Assembly: GCA_036346255.1 (NCBI GenBank)
Contig: CM070620.1
Span: forward strand, 18,836,671 to 18,900,670
Direction: 5' to 3'
Length of the DNA: 64,000 nucleotides
Source of the DNA: Ampelocalamus luodianensis
Taxonomy: Eukaryota; Streptophyta; Magnoliopsida; Poales; Poaceae
Of this stretch, positions 31,119-42,490 are shown piece after piece. Both the position numbers and the translations under genes were made by a program. Each line of letters starts with the position of its first letter. Position 1 is the first letter of the stretch. The notes under the pieces were generated by a model. That model saw nothing but the letters and a program-made list of their open reading frames with translations, was not told the DNA's origin and did not search any database.

Positions 31119-34100
31119 TCCTGCTTTGCTGTATGTTTTTTTTTGTTGTTGTGACAATCTTGTAAAAGAACAATGTATGAAGGCTTTCTAGCCACAGGTA
31201 GAATTCGATGCACAAAGAACTAGCCAATCATTCTTTGCATGACCAGCAATTGATTTGTTTGGTTCAAAATCTAATTTTTTTTGCAGTAGAAAAAACTATC
31301 ACAGACGGTTCTTAACACGAACCGTCTTTGATACTTACTATCACAGATGGTTCTTGTTCAGAACCGTCTGTGATAGCTTTTTTCATAGATGGTTTGAAAA
31401 CCGCCGTGATGACAGCGTCATCACAGACGTAAAACACGCACGGTTCAAATCCGTTTGTGATATCGATTCGAACCGTCTGTGATGAGGTTTTCTGTAGTAG
31501 TGAAAGGCCTTCTGCATAAGTCGCTGGTACGTGGCTCCGACATTTTCAGCCCAAATGGCATCTTAACATAGTTGTAGATGCCGAAAGGGGCAATGAAGGA
31601 AGTCTTCTCATCTTCTCTCGTCATACTTATTTGATGGTAGCTTGAGTAAGCATCCATAAAACTCATCAATTCACATCATGTAGGTGAGTAGACCAGTTGG
31701 TCAATACGGGGTAAAGGGAAGTCATCATTAGGATAGGCAATATTTAAATTAGTAAAGTCAACACACATGCACCACTTACCATTGGTTTTCTTGACCATGA
31801 CTAGATTTGCGAGCCAATCAGGGTGGTCGACTTCATGAATGAAGCCAGTGTCTAAGAGCTTGTCCAACACTTGTCGAATGGCTTCTTGTCGATCAGGAGT
31901 AATCATCGCAACTTCTGCTTCACTAGTCATTTATGAGGCCATACCTCGCATGGGACACCTGACATGTCAGATGGTTTCTGGTAACATCTCCAATAGACAG
32001 GATTTGTACTATCCCAAAGAAAGAATTTATAACTGACTTTATTTTAGAACGAGGTGTTTGCATCTCATCTAAAGTATTTATAAAAAGTAAGTCCAAAGGA
32101 CTACCACCATCAACCAGGACTCTTCCTACTTTACAATTATTGTAGGAGAAACGATCAGTGGATGTTTACTAGGTGTGGATATACCTTTTGGACAGTCGTT
32201 CTTGTTGAAAGTCAAGACCACGTCCGACCACTTTGGATAGTTTGGCTTCCCTGGTTGGGTGTCAACGTTGTTGATCTCCCTCCATGCTGATTTGAACTGT
32301 CTCTTTGAGGGATAGGTAGCAGACCCTCCAAAGATGACATTGACGTGGTTGTTGGGATTTGGGTATGTCATTTCTTCATCTTTGTCAGCGTCTTTGTTGT
32401 TGTTAGGACTGCCACTTTTAGGCAGTGTAGGCATTTTCCCCTTACCCGAGTGGAAGTCATCCATGTGTTTCTGCCAAGTGCGATAGTTACGCAAATCATG
32501 ACCAGTCACGTTATGTAGCGGACACCAATAGCCATTTCCGCTGGTCATGCTAGAGCCCTTGGATCCAGACTGGTTGTTTGAACAATCGACCTACTTCCTC
32601 CATGGACCCTTTCCTTGTTGTAGGTCAAGCATCGCTCTACTGGCGACCTCCCTTGATGTAGACTTTATTTTATTCCTTTTGGCCTTGCCTTTATGATCAT
32701 CGATCTAGTCGGCTTCTTTAATTCTTGTCAAAGCCTTCCAAACCTTGTTGTGGTGGTGTATGACCCTTGTCGACCATAAGGTTCTACTCCACTTCTTTAT
32801 GAGCATCGGTGTAGCGATCACCATGTCAAATAATTCGACACGGTTCTTGGCGGGTGGATGTTTAGGTCTTCTATGAACCTCTTGTATCATCTTTATCTGC
32901 TTTAAATGCTCAAATAACATAGTCAAAAGAATGTTAGGAATGGTATTGCGTACTTCTATAAACTTTTAATAAATTGACGTAAATTTTCTCTAGAAGTTTG
33001 ACGAAGACGATGTAAATCATCCTCTTTTCCTAGCTTAGTATAACAACTTTTATTGTTGTTTAAAATAGCATGGCATAAATTTTCCCAACTATAAATATAA
33101 CTTTTCGGCTGGTTGAATAACCATGTTCAAGCATATCCTTTTAAGACAATGGGTAAGTAATTAGTCATTACCTTCTCGTCGCCGCCAACAGCTTGGACAG
33201 CGGTAGTGTAGATTTGGAGGAACTTTGAGGGATTCTGTGTCCCATCAAAGCTTTCCAGATGTACTGGCTTGAACTTTTCAGGTCAGGTAACTTCTCTTAG
33301 GCCGGGTGAGAAAGCATTGCACCCTGTGTATGGCCCCAATCGAGGTCGAACATTATGATATTTATCACAATTATCAGGAGAACGAGGTCGTCTACGACCA
33401 TGGTTAGAGCACTCACTTGGGCCTACCCTGTCGAACACGCTCCAATGAGGTACATCGTCTTCTTGATGGTGGTTGTTGCCATGATGACGATGTCCAGAAG
33501 AAGAGTGGTCTACCTTGGAGCCGGTCTGAGACATTGAAGATTGCGAAAGGCTATGTATTCGCAGACCTCTTGAGGCCGCACCTATGAACGGATGACCAGA
33601 AGGTCATGTTCATTGTTTTATCCCGTCTAGTGGTTAACGATGACACTTGAAAGTATGCAAACACGGTCAACAAGAGTCTCTACCTGCGAAGGTAACGGTA
33701 CAATATTTAAATCTCTTACTATTGTCCTTTGAGTGACCTGTAGTGTAGTTGGTGGACGCTGGTCGTTGCTTGCATTAATTAGTGATAGACCTCCTAGACG
33801 TCCCGAGTGCATTGGCAAGGTACTAACGATGGGCCTCCTCCATTGCCTTTTGTTTGGCAGCAAGGAGTTGGTTGTTGCATTTTTCTACGCCAAACATTTG
33901 GCCTGCTCCTGGCCTCACGTTGTTCACGTGTTGTTCATTGCTCGTCGGTCTCATTGTCTTTGACAACCGCATATGCACGAATCTAGAGCAAATGGAGGGT
34001 GAGAACGCCACATCCTCATCGAGAGGGTAGTAGTCGAGATCTCAGAGTAGATGTTCCGGAGATGATTATGCCAGAACCTCATCATTGACATTGTCAACGA

Positions 34101-34431
34101 GATCATCATGGGTTGCCACCGCATTGGCATCGTGGTAACTTGTCTCTCCGCTTGAGACAAATAAGAAAGTACTTGCCCTCGCACTGCTTAGGGCAACAAT
34201 GGTGTCTCTCTGTCTCGATCCCAAAGAGTTGGATCGCGGCGGTGAAGACTCTCCTCGAACGCATTTGAGGTGAAAATCACATCAGCGCCTTCTCACGGAC
34301 ATAGTCCTCGTTTATGAGGTCGGTGTAGTCGATGAGATCAAAGGTGTTCTCCACGTCCATCGATAAGGATGTGAGAACATCATGGCGACGAGCTTTGACT
34401 TGATGGTGCCCTTTCTCTAGCGCCAACTCAA

Positions 34432-35022
34432 TGATCGGAACCGTGGTCCCTTATCGAGCTTACAGGAAGTAATATGAGAGCACAATCGAAATAGAAACCT
34501 TTATGACCGTGGACACAATGAGTGATTACAAGAATGTGATTCATAAGATATCGAGTTATGATTGATAGAGATTATATGAGAGAGTTATGTTACAAGGTAC
34601 ACGAGCTACCCTCTTTATAACCATTGAAGAGGTGGCAGTTAATCCCGCTAAAAGCGTCTTTTGTCTTCACACACATTCCTTCAATGAGTCTTGAACCGCT
34701 ACATCTTTTAGCCAACAGTTATAAGTTGCTAGATACGCTAATAAGTGCTATCAAGTTAGTCATGTGGAAATCGTCATGTCCTCTAATCAGTTTTTTGATC
34801 GGGATGGCCCAAACTGTATGACTAGTCGTAAAGTATCTATAATCGGTCATCTCATGACTCAAACTGGTCTTGACCGCAGAAAAGGGATTGAGCTTCTTTT
34901 AAACATGGACGTAAGTACATATATGTTGTTATAAAGTGAACTCTTAATACGTAGACCTACTTTCGTAGAGGCTGATTTTGACCCAAAAAAAAAAAATATT
35001 GACCGGTAAAGAATCCTTGTCA
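34432..35022 (-). repeat. 5' LTR of the Tat-clade element
   Basis: 591 bp, minus-sense start TGACAAGGATTC and end CGGTTCCGATCA. Directly inside lies TTGAGTTGGCGCTAGAGAAA (minus strand), resembling the TTGGCGCC-type junction found after the 5' LTR in this clade and probably including the primer-binding site. It lies about 380 bp upstream of the first exon of the DUF3755 gene. Confidence 0.7.
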
Positions 35023-35399
35023 CACTACACCACGAAGATGTCGTAACTCCTTATGGCTGGTGCCAGCACACCAAATACGCATGCAAGAGCAATAAAAATC
35101 ACCAAATGCTTGCGCACAATTGGAACAAGTAAGCCAGCAACCAGCAAAGCAATTCAAGGAGAAGAAAATTAGTAAGCAATAAGCAAAGGAAACGCAGGAA
35201 AGGGGAATGAGCACTTGATTCTTTCCTCACGAGAAAAAGCGAAACCGAACGAAGAAAGCAAAAGGGAGAGAGAAAGGAAAGGCAAGGCAAAGCAAGAGAG
35301 AACAAGAGAGAGTCGTCGTTAATAGTGGGCAATAATTGTTTGGTAGCCATTGGGAATCCAAGTGCTACTATTTCCATTTCCCAGCGCTGAATCCCAAGA
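35023..35399. other. Upstream region of the DUF3755 gene
   Basis: No gene. It is purine-rich (AAGCAAAAGGGAGAGAGAAA at 35258-35277) and merges into the pyrimidine-rich leader. No clear TATA box was found, so the transcription start is unknown. All DNA to the left of 35022 is retrotransposon, leaving this as the only unique upstream sequence. Confidence 0.4.
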
Positions 35400-37580
35400 G
35401 ATCTCACCACCTCCCTTCTTCTCTCTCATCTCCCCTCCTCGCCATCACGGCAGCAGCACTCACTTCTCCCTTCCGTTTGGTGTGCGGGTGGTGCAAGTTG
35501 CAGTGGAATTGGCACACGGCTTTGGCTTTTTGGGCGCATATAGCAGCTTCTTTCTCGCCTTTGGGGAGGCGGGGCCGCCGCTTTTCTGGCCTCTCCCCTG
35601 CCTTCCCATTGGAGCGCACAAAGCTTGACGGCACCATTTAAAGGAGGAGGAGATCGAGCCAAAGGGGGGGAGCACCACCACCACAGTGCCGCACTGCACG
35701 GGCCACACACTCACGCCCGCTAGCGCTGCGAGGGACACGCAAGGATTGCGCCGCTGTTTGGCTGGCTCCTCTGCCCTGCCTCTGCTTCTGGTGGCTTCTT
35801 TCTACCGCAGCTACGGCCACGGACGGCAAGATCATTGGCAGCTCTGGGGCAGGTGCGTTTCTTGATTTGGGATTCCTCACTTGGCGATGTGCTCACTCTA
35901 GGATCTTGATTTGGTAGGATCGGATCGAGTCGTCTCGTGCTTGTGGGTGGTTTCTTGATTTGGTTGGCCTAGCTAGTGGAAACTTACCCGCTCACGGAGG
36001 GGGATGGATTTTGATGGGTCGGCGTGAACTTCTATGCGAAAAGCGAGTCCTTGGATGGTGCTTTGCACGTATGCGCGCGCCTGGGGCCGCCGTCTTTCGT
36101 GTAATCATCGTTGCTTGATTTGGTTTCTTACTTTTTGTTCAAGTCTTCCTCTATTGCTTGTCCAGTGTGAGAGCAGATTAGCTTAGCTAGGCCCTCTTGC
36201 TTCTCGATGCGTTTGGTTTTAAGGACGCGTTTGCGTGTTCTCTGCCGAGTACCAAGTAGGTTTCTCCATCCTTCATTCAACCGTGCTGGAGTTCGGCTTC
36301 TCTTCTTTCTTGGGCTCTTCTGTCTATGGATTGCTCTCTTGATTTGGTATTATAGAGCCCTTGCAGAAGCCTTATCCTGATATTTTTGCAAATTGATTCG
36401 TTAATCTGGTTGTAAGCATGATTAAAGCTCAAGTTTTGACTCTGGGTATGAGTTTTGAGATGCCTTCTGCTGCTTGAAAACCTCCTATGTCCTCTCTGTT
36501 AGAAGTAGACCTACATGTTTTCGAGGTCTATCAGTTTTCTTACCATGATGTTTGTACGATCGATCTTTCCGTAGAGCATGTTCTCCTGTTTGTCAATTCA
36601 TCACCTGATTGGACTTGATAGATGATTTTTATTTGTGACTTCTAGGATTGTGGTGGTTACCTTGAGCTGAACATTTGTACTCTTGCTCTGTGTAGTTATG
36701 TTGAGAAGTGGATAATTGAATGATTTCTTGTGATGCACTGGTGCTTTTCATAGTGCTAATGATAGTTCATCTAGTTGTGGAATTGATAAAATATATAATT
36801 TTAATAGGTATCTAAACTTTTGTTGTTTGGGTCAATCTTGATGTGCATTTTAATGGATTATCAAACAAAGTTTCTTTCCTTCCGTGTGAAATCATGTAGC
36901 TAGGTAATTTCCATCTCCTACGCTGTGAAGAAATTTTTTCTCGTCAATGAGGTGCTTCTTGATTAGTGGTTGTAGATATTTGACGTCGCCTCAAGATGTG
37001 ATTCTAATTCAAAACAAATACTTGTTCATTGGATGCTACTCTTCAGGTTTTACCATTTTCATTTATTTCCAAAATCTTAATTTGTGAATTTGTGATGTGA
37101 TCAATGGCGTTTCAGCTTGAAAACTAGATCCTCTGCAATGTTAATAGCTGTTTTTTTTTTTTTGGCAGTCAGTTGTAAAGTTTATTTTGGATTTGATTAG
37201 TTTCAGTGGTTATAAATTATAATACTAGAGATGTTGTGTGGACTCCTCTAGTACTTTTGTTTTGTCTAGAAGCAATGGTAATAATATTGCTCCTTTCATG
37301 TCTTCTGCAGAAAGTTTAGTGTGCAAGCTTCTCATATCTGGGTCAGTAAAGTTTTGGGCATCGTCTTCATAGTTTGGATGGCATCCATGGTTACTTTGAT
37401 GAGTTTATGGAGCCCTGGATGCCGAACTCACCTAGGCTGTGTCAAAACGGAAGTGTAACTTGTGGCACAACAGTCCCTCATTGAAGAAGAAAGTTTCGAG
37501 TGGTAACAAAATCAAGTGTTCTTCCGAAACTTGATGATGTGCTTGTGAGGCTGAAGCGGGAGCACAGAATTTCTTCTGGC
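35400..37580 (+). other. 5' leader exons and 1.46-kb leader intron of the DUF3755 gene
   Basis: A CT-rich first exon (about 35400-35852) ends GGGGCAG|GTGCGT. A 1458-bp intron (35853-37310) ends TCTTCTGCAG. The second exon begins 37311 and holds a 26-codon upstream ORF (ATG 37378, TAA 37456-37458). The CDS frame has a stop at 37482-37484, so the first in-frame ATG is at 37581. The start of exon 1 is a guess. Confidence 0.55.
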
Positions 37581-40500
37581 ATGCAGATGTCAACAGATCC
37601 TAACCACTATGTGGTATTTCCACAGTCATTCTGCAACCAACATGTGGTTTCCTTTCAGACGAGCGCAATTACCAGTGGGTCGGGAGCCATGCCGGTTTGC
37701 CTGGACACCTCCAGTGGGATGAATGACAATCTGGCAATGTTGAACACTACACCTTCGACGATTGTATCCACTGGTTCACCCAACATGATTGTTGATTCTA
37801 CCCAGAGCCTTAAGTATGGAGCACCGATGGCTGTGGATTGGTCATATCCTGAGTTACAAATGCTGAATGATGGCCTCCATAAGTATGATTTACTGTCACT
37901 TTATGTGAAATTACTAACTTTTATATTTATCACCTTTTAACAACGAGCCTTTTATCACATGTATATAATGCAAACTTAGTTCCTGTAGTTTAACATTCTA
38001 ATATCATACTTGGTAATTGACACCGAAGTGTGAGATATTTATGCTGACTATACTGTTTCAGAATAATGAGTGTTTTCATGTTAGTGCTTTGAGCTAGTCA
38101 GAAGTTAACCTCTCTGTCCTTTTTTTACTGATTAAAAGGGACACTTCCAGTTCTGCTGGAATTTGTTATATGGGTTCATTTGTTGGAAAGTCTAGTTCAC
38201 TTTCTTTTATGAACTTGTCCTTTTCGGTTCTGTTTGCTATAATTCTATTTGTATAATAAACAAAGATCTAATGCTCTTCTCACAAAATTACCTTGTCTAT
38301 CTTCTATTGAAGTTTGCATCCATTGGTCCATTCCTAATCTTGTATCCTTGCATGCACTGGTGATGAAATTGTCAGGTATGCAAATGAACCGGGAGTAATG
38401 AAGTATGTCAAGATAGCAGCTATGTTACAGGAGAAGACAGTAAGAGATGTTGCCATGAGATGCCAGTGGATGGCGGTCAGTACCTGATCCGTTTTATCTA
38501 TTAGCATCTAAATGATATATTTTTTTCCAGATCCACTAAATGTCTGCAGTTCTTTTTTAAACCTGAACTCTGAAAATACAAAAAAAAAAAATGCATGATG
38601 TTAATCCACTCTAGATAATTTTTCGTAAGTAAAGGAGTATGTGGTCCGCCTCACAGCTTATGGATGGGCACTAACAGTAGTTTATACTTTTGTGGCTTGT
38701 CAGGATGATATCACTACAATTCCACCAAACCAGTGCCGCATATATGAAAGTAGATCATGTGGTAGATACACTTATTTGTCCACATCGATATAAATACTAT
38801 AATGGTCTATTATGGACTATAAAGTTAGTGTGGTCTGAGCTGATCCTCCTAAGTATCCTTTTGAGCTGTTGTCCTACAGATTTACCTTTGTATTTGTCTA
38901 GTGTGTACTAGAATAATATTATATGGCTGCAAAGTCTCTGCTTTTGGCATTGCTAGCAATACTTGTGTCTTTATTAGTATTGCCAAAAAGATATCCAATC
39001 AAAAGTTGGTCATCTCTTGTTTCACGACAAAAGCATGTATATCTTTTGGAAGTGTTGCAACTTTTTTGTTTTTAATATATTTGGTCAGTTAATAAAACTG
39101 AGATGGTATCACTTAAGCTGACTGATAAATGACTAGCATTCAACCATGCCAAACTGACATTATTTGAACAATAAATAAATACTGTCATACTTTTTTTTGG
39201 AGCACTAAGGAAATCGTTTCAAGTTTTGTTGAAGAGAGCTAGCAGAACATAGGGGCTGAGCTTTTCTACCTTGAGTAATTCTGTAGCTAATCTGACTTGG
39301 TGCCTTCCAGATCTATAACAAGTATTTTTTTCTGAGGGAACATGTGCGGCAAATGATGTTTTCCTTTTTCATCCTTTATGATACTAACAATTAGATTTGC
39401 TTACAGAAAAAACAAAATACAAGACGACGGAAGACTGAAGAACATTATCTTGGAAAAAAGATAAAAGATAGAAAGGTATTGATTCGTTGCACTTTCATAA
39501 AATATTTTCCTTCTCATCACGGATACTCTTTGTTTGGAAGCAATTTATGTTCTTACTCCTTAGAAACATACTCTAAATTTGGAATTGTTTTTTAATCATG
39601 TTCTCAAATGTCAAATATATTTTCAAACTCTATATATATCACTCATGCACTAATGATGTATGGATTGTAAAATTGATGTAGCAAAGATGAAGTTTTTAAG
39701 GCTCTCGTGAGTCGTGGCCTCTTTTATCTATTAATGGTCTTTTAATCAGATTAGCCCCCAGACAGGAAAAATATGCTTCCCCCTCAAAAGTTTTGAAGTT
39801 GAGAAATATAAATGGCTCACTTATTCGGCTTTCGTAATTTTTTGTGCAAAAAATATATTTATGTGTGTATTTTTGCCTGGTGCTCATCAAGGCTGTTTCT
39901 CAGGACAAAATGGTGGAGTCCTCGTCTTGGGCTACCAATCATCCTGTTCAGACAGACTTCAGAGGTTCTTCCTTTGTGGCATGTAACACCATTCACGATA
40001 ACCGATTTGTATCTGGAGGTTGGTAGGTCACTTATGGAGTTACTGTATAATTGATTATGTCTACTGTTCCCTTAGCTTGTGCTTATCATGTTATATTCTC
40101 CATGTGGTAAACAGTCTGAAATTACTTCAACAAATTTTATGTCCTCAGGGTATTAAAAGAAATGTCCTCAGTAATGGTAAAGACTTTCCATAACATTCCC
40201 AAGCTTAGATCTGTAATGAAACAATTGAAAATTACATACATACGTTTGCAGCATATAAATGACTCAAGACATTCTGAATGCCTTACAAAAGTTTTGATGC
40301 AATTTGGGCAAGAAAATTAGAGCAGCTGAAGTTGTGTTCCTTCATTGGTTACTCTATTGCTAAATTTATGCTGGAACTACTTTATTCCATTAAAACTCAC
40401 AATACTTTTTCTACATATGTGGCAACGTGTATATGTAAATGCACTAGAATCTTTCTATTCTTCAATACAAGCATATGCACAAGTCCTATTGACCAAGAAG

Positions 40501-41613
40501 ATCTAATTATAGGTTGTCTTGCACCTTTTAGTTCATTCAATTTATTCTAGCATATGACAATGTGTCTACATTCCATTATGCAGCTTCTGACGTCGATCGT
40601 GCAATGCTAAATATATTGGAAAAAAATGCTCAGCTTCTCAATCAAATAGAAGCAAATATTTTGACATCACAGGTTGTTCCTTTATTTCATGTATAATTGA
40701 GTAATCTTATTAGCTCCCCTGATTCTAGTGTATGGGAGCATTAGTCCTCCAGGAGTTTTTTTTTGAACTTTATGATCCCTTTCAGGCTCAGAACAACATT
40801 GACCTTTTCCATCGCACAAGAAGGAACATCAATGATCTTCTACAAAGGTACAGTATTACCCACATACATTGATTCATAATTCAAAGGCGCAAAGTTAGAG
40901 CTATGCCATTAGTACCACTATATCTAATGTGATGCTCTCCTTGATAAACAGCATGAGCCAAATGCCTGGAATAATGAGCAAGATGCCCAGATTGCCAGTA
41001 TCGGTGGATGAAAAGCTAACCAGTTACCTACTCCCTGGTGTTAATTTGGTAAATTTCCTTCTATTATTGCTTGGTGCTGCACAGATTGTTAGATTTGAGT
41101 AATCATTACCTTATACTCTTTAAGTATTTTTGACGGGGAAACCTTTGAAGTAAGATTATGGATCTAAAACCTATCTTAGCCTCTGAAGTAAAATTATGGA
41201 TCTAACTACCTATTGGTTTTGTGAAATATATTTTAGTTTAAAATGTTTATCCAAAGTTGCCAATAGCCACTTTGGCTTTGAATGCACTGAAATAGAATTA
41301 AACTCCAAGTTCTCACTAGTCGCTGCTGAGAATAATATATGACTGCTGGTGATAAGGGTTGTGAGTTGTGACCAATCCTTCACTCAAAATAATTTAAGTC
41401 AATTACAAATAACTTTAATCAATTTCATAATTTTCAATTGGCAACATGCATAAATAAAAGTATAAGACTCTTTACTATTTATTACCCTCTCGACCATCGG
41501 GCTCTATACTGAATTTCTCAATCTTGATGTCCTTGTTATTTTCGTTTGAAGGTATAAGTTCTTGGCAGGAGCCATCTGAAAGAGGAACCAACAGGATGGT
41601 AAGCCGCTGCTAA
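37581..41613 (+). CDS. DUF3755 / SANT-like nuclear protein (AT3G07565-like)
   Basis: Exons 37581-37882, 38376-38475, 39407-39475, 39904-40018, 40584-40672, 40786-40847, 40952-41048 and a last exon, best 41569-41613. All junctions are GT-AG and the phases agree, giving 292 residues. The N-terminus is MQMSTDPNHYVVFPQSFCNQ. A SANT/Myb-like segment follows (VDWSYPELQMLNDGLHKYAN, VMKYVKIAAMLQEKTVRDVA, MRCQWM; residues about 95-135). A basic nuclear-localisation-like stretch comes next (KKQNTRRRKTEEHYLGKKIK). The DUF3755 C-terminal part has ILEKNAQLLNQIEANILTSQ, NIDLFHRTRRNINDLLQSM and MPGIMSKMPRLPVSVDEKL. The family is conserved in plants as a putative Myb-like DNA-binding protein of unknown role, presumably nuclear. 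The alternative ATG at 37587 is equally possible. If the last intron ends at 41551 instead, the protein stops after one further residue. Confidence 0.85.
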
Positions 41614-42490
41614 ACAAAGGTGTCTGCTCAATTTTCAGCATTGTTTGATGAACTATTTGGAGAGCCATTTGCTTCGGTGTCTGCATGGAGAAGCAAATAT
41701 GAAACAAAGATCCTGCTTTTCCTGTATCTGAAAGCTAAAAGAAGTAATGCAAGCCACTTCATCGCATGATCTTCAAATACAGCAGTCACACGCACTTTCT
41801 CTGGAAGTCTACATATGAATATATATTAGTGATTGAAATAGGGAGGGTTTTCGGCAATTGTGGTTTTCCTTATCTTGTTGCACATATTGATTCTTTTTGG
41901 TTTTCTCTCCTGGTGTATTTTGCTCCAGACCAAGTGGTGATCTTAACAGAGGTGTAGCATAGAAGCTTGATATGAATAATTAGCAGGATAAGCCTTTTTG
42001 TCAGTTACAAGGTAACAACAACCTTCTGTGTGTAATGCAAGTGTCCACTTCTCTGCAGTCGCTGTCCACTGGATGTGCTGAGTATATCAACACCGCAAGA
42101 TTTTAGCAGAAATCTCATCAAGTGTTTGTATAGGCTATTTTGCTATATTGTTCATGTTTGTTTGGAACAAGGTTATATTGTTCATGCAGTCCATTCATTT
42201 CTCGGTGACGTGCGTAGTATTCCAAGAAGCCAATGAGAAAAACTAGTACGTCAGTAGGGGTTACAGGCTACAGCTATCTGCCATTCATTCTCGTCTGAAT
42301 GTCTGATCAAATGATGATCTCTGCTACCGCGTAAACTTTATAAAATGAGGAGCTCTACTTTACGTTCATCAAGAAGAAACACAAAGATGAATTATAAATG
42401 GAAAAAAAGGCAGGAGAAAATTTGCTGGAGAGAACCACACACTAGCTGGTACTCCTTTCAGTCACAAATACATGTCGTTTTGGATATCGA

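Larger units (their letters stand above)
30234..31502 (+). mobile_element. Non-autonomous CACTA element carrying a host gene fragment
   Basis: Ends are CACTACTACAAAATAGG and TTTTCTGTAGTAGTG, the classic CACTA termini. Subterminal AACCGTCTGTGAT motifs in both orientations occur at 30272-30335, 30560-30615 and 31300-31490. Flanks AAT and AAA are near-identical 3-bp target duplications. It lies within the reverse transcriptase of the surrounding gypsy element; removing it rejoins MQKAF to VDQIRHN apart from one extra base. No transposase is encoded; instead there is a reticulon-like fragment. Confidence 0.9.
28184..34360 (-). pseudogene. gag-pol of the Tat-clade gypsy element (decayed, interrupted)
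   Basis: Minus strand, right to left. Gag starts near 34360 (MDVENTFDLIDYTDLINEDY). The retrotransposon gag core is at 33280-32930 (KFKPVHLESFDGTQNPSKFL, SYIYSWENLCHAILNN). CPLHNVTGHDLRNYRTWQKH (32520) is a zinc-finger-like motif. The protease is at 32200-32040 (RVLVDGGSPLDLLF, with DGG in place of DTG/DSG, as in other Tat elements). Reverse transcriptase is at 31930-31503 (KKTNGKWCMCVDFTNLNIAY, MPFGLK) and resumes after the CACTA insertion at 30230 (DQIRHNLEAYIDDLIVKS). RNase H is at 29390-29200 (WTVYFDGSLELKGSGASIVL, NITEYEGLL). The integrase core is at 28470-28184 (NGYMFLFMAIHAFNKWIGAK). A one-base deletion follows MPFGLK (near 31545), and many stops follow 30000. Integrase is cut at 28183 by an LTR. 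Confidence 0.8.
6693..35022 (-). mobile_element. Tat-clade (Grande-like) gypsy retrotransposon, 28 kb with nested insertions
   Basis: Two related LTRs lie at 6693-8940 (about 584 bp without its insertion) and 34432-35022 (591 bp). Between them, on the minus strand, gag, protease, reverse transcriptase, RNase H and integrase remnants occur in gypsy order from right to left. They are followed, next to the 3' (left) LTR, by an extra ORF on the opposite strand. Antisense extra ORFs between pol and the 3' LTR are known in Tat-clade elements such as Grande. Nested within are LTRs at 6861-8519, 12067-15357, 18010-23086 and 25578-28183, an F-box/CACTA-like complex (about 16400-24150), and a CACTA element at 30234-31502. 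The outer flanks show no matching target duplication. Confidence 0.75.

Noticed and set aside
35404..35880. Overlapping frames of 77-103 codons on both strands
   Set aside because: This is the GC-rich leader exon of the DUF3755 gene with splice donor at 35853; no frame continues into the CDS.
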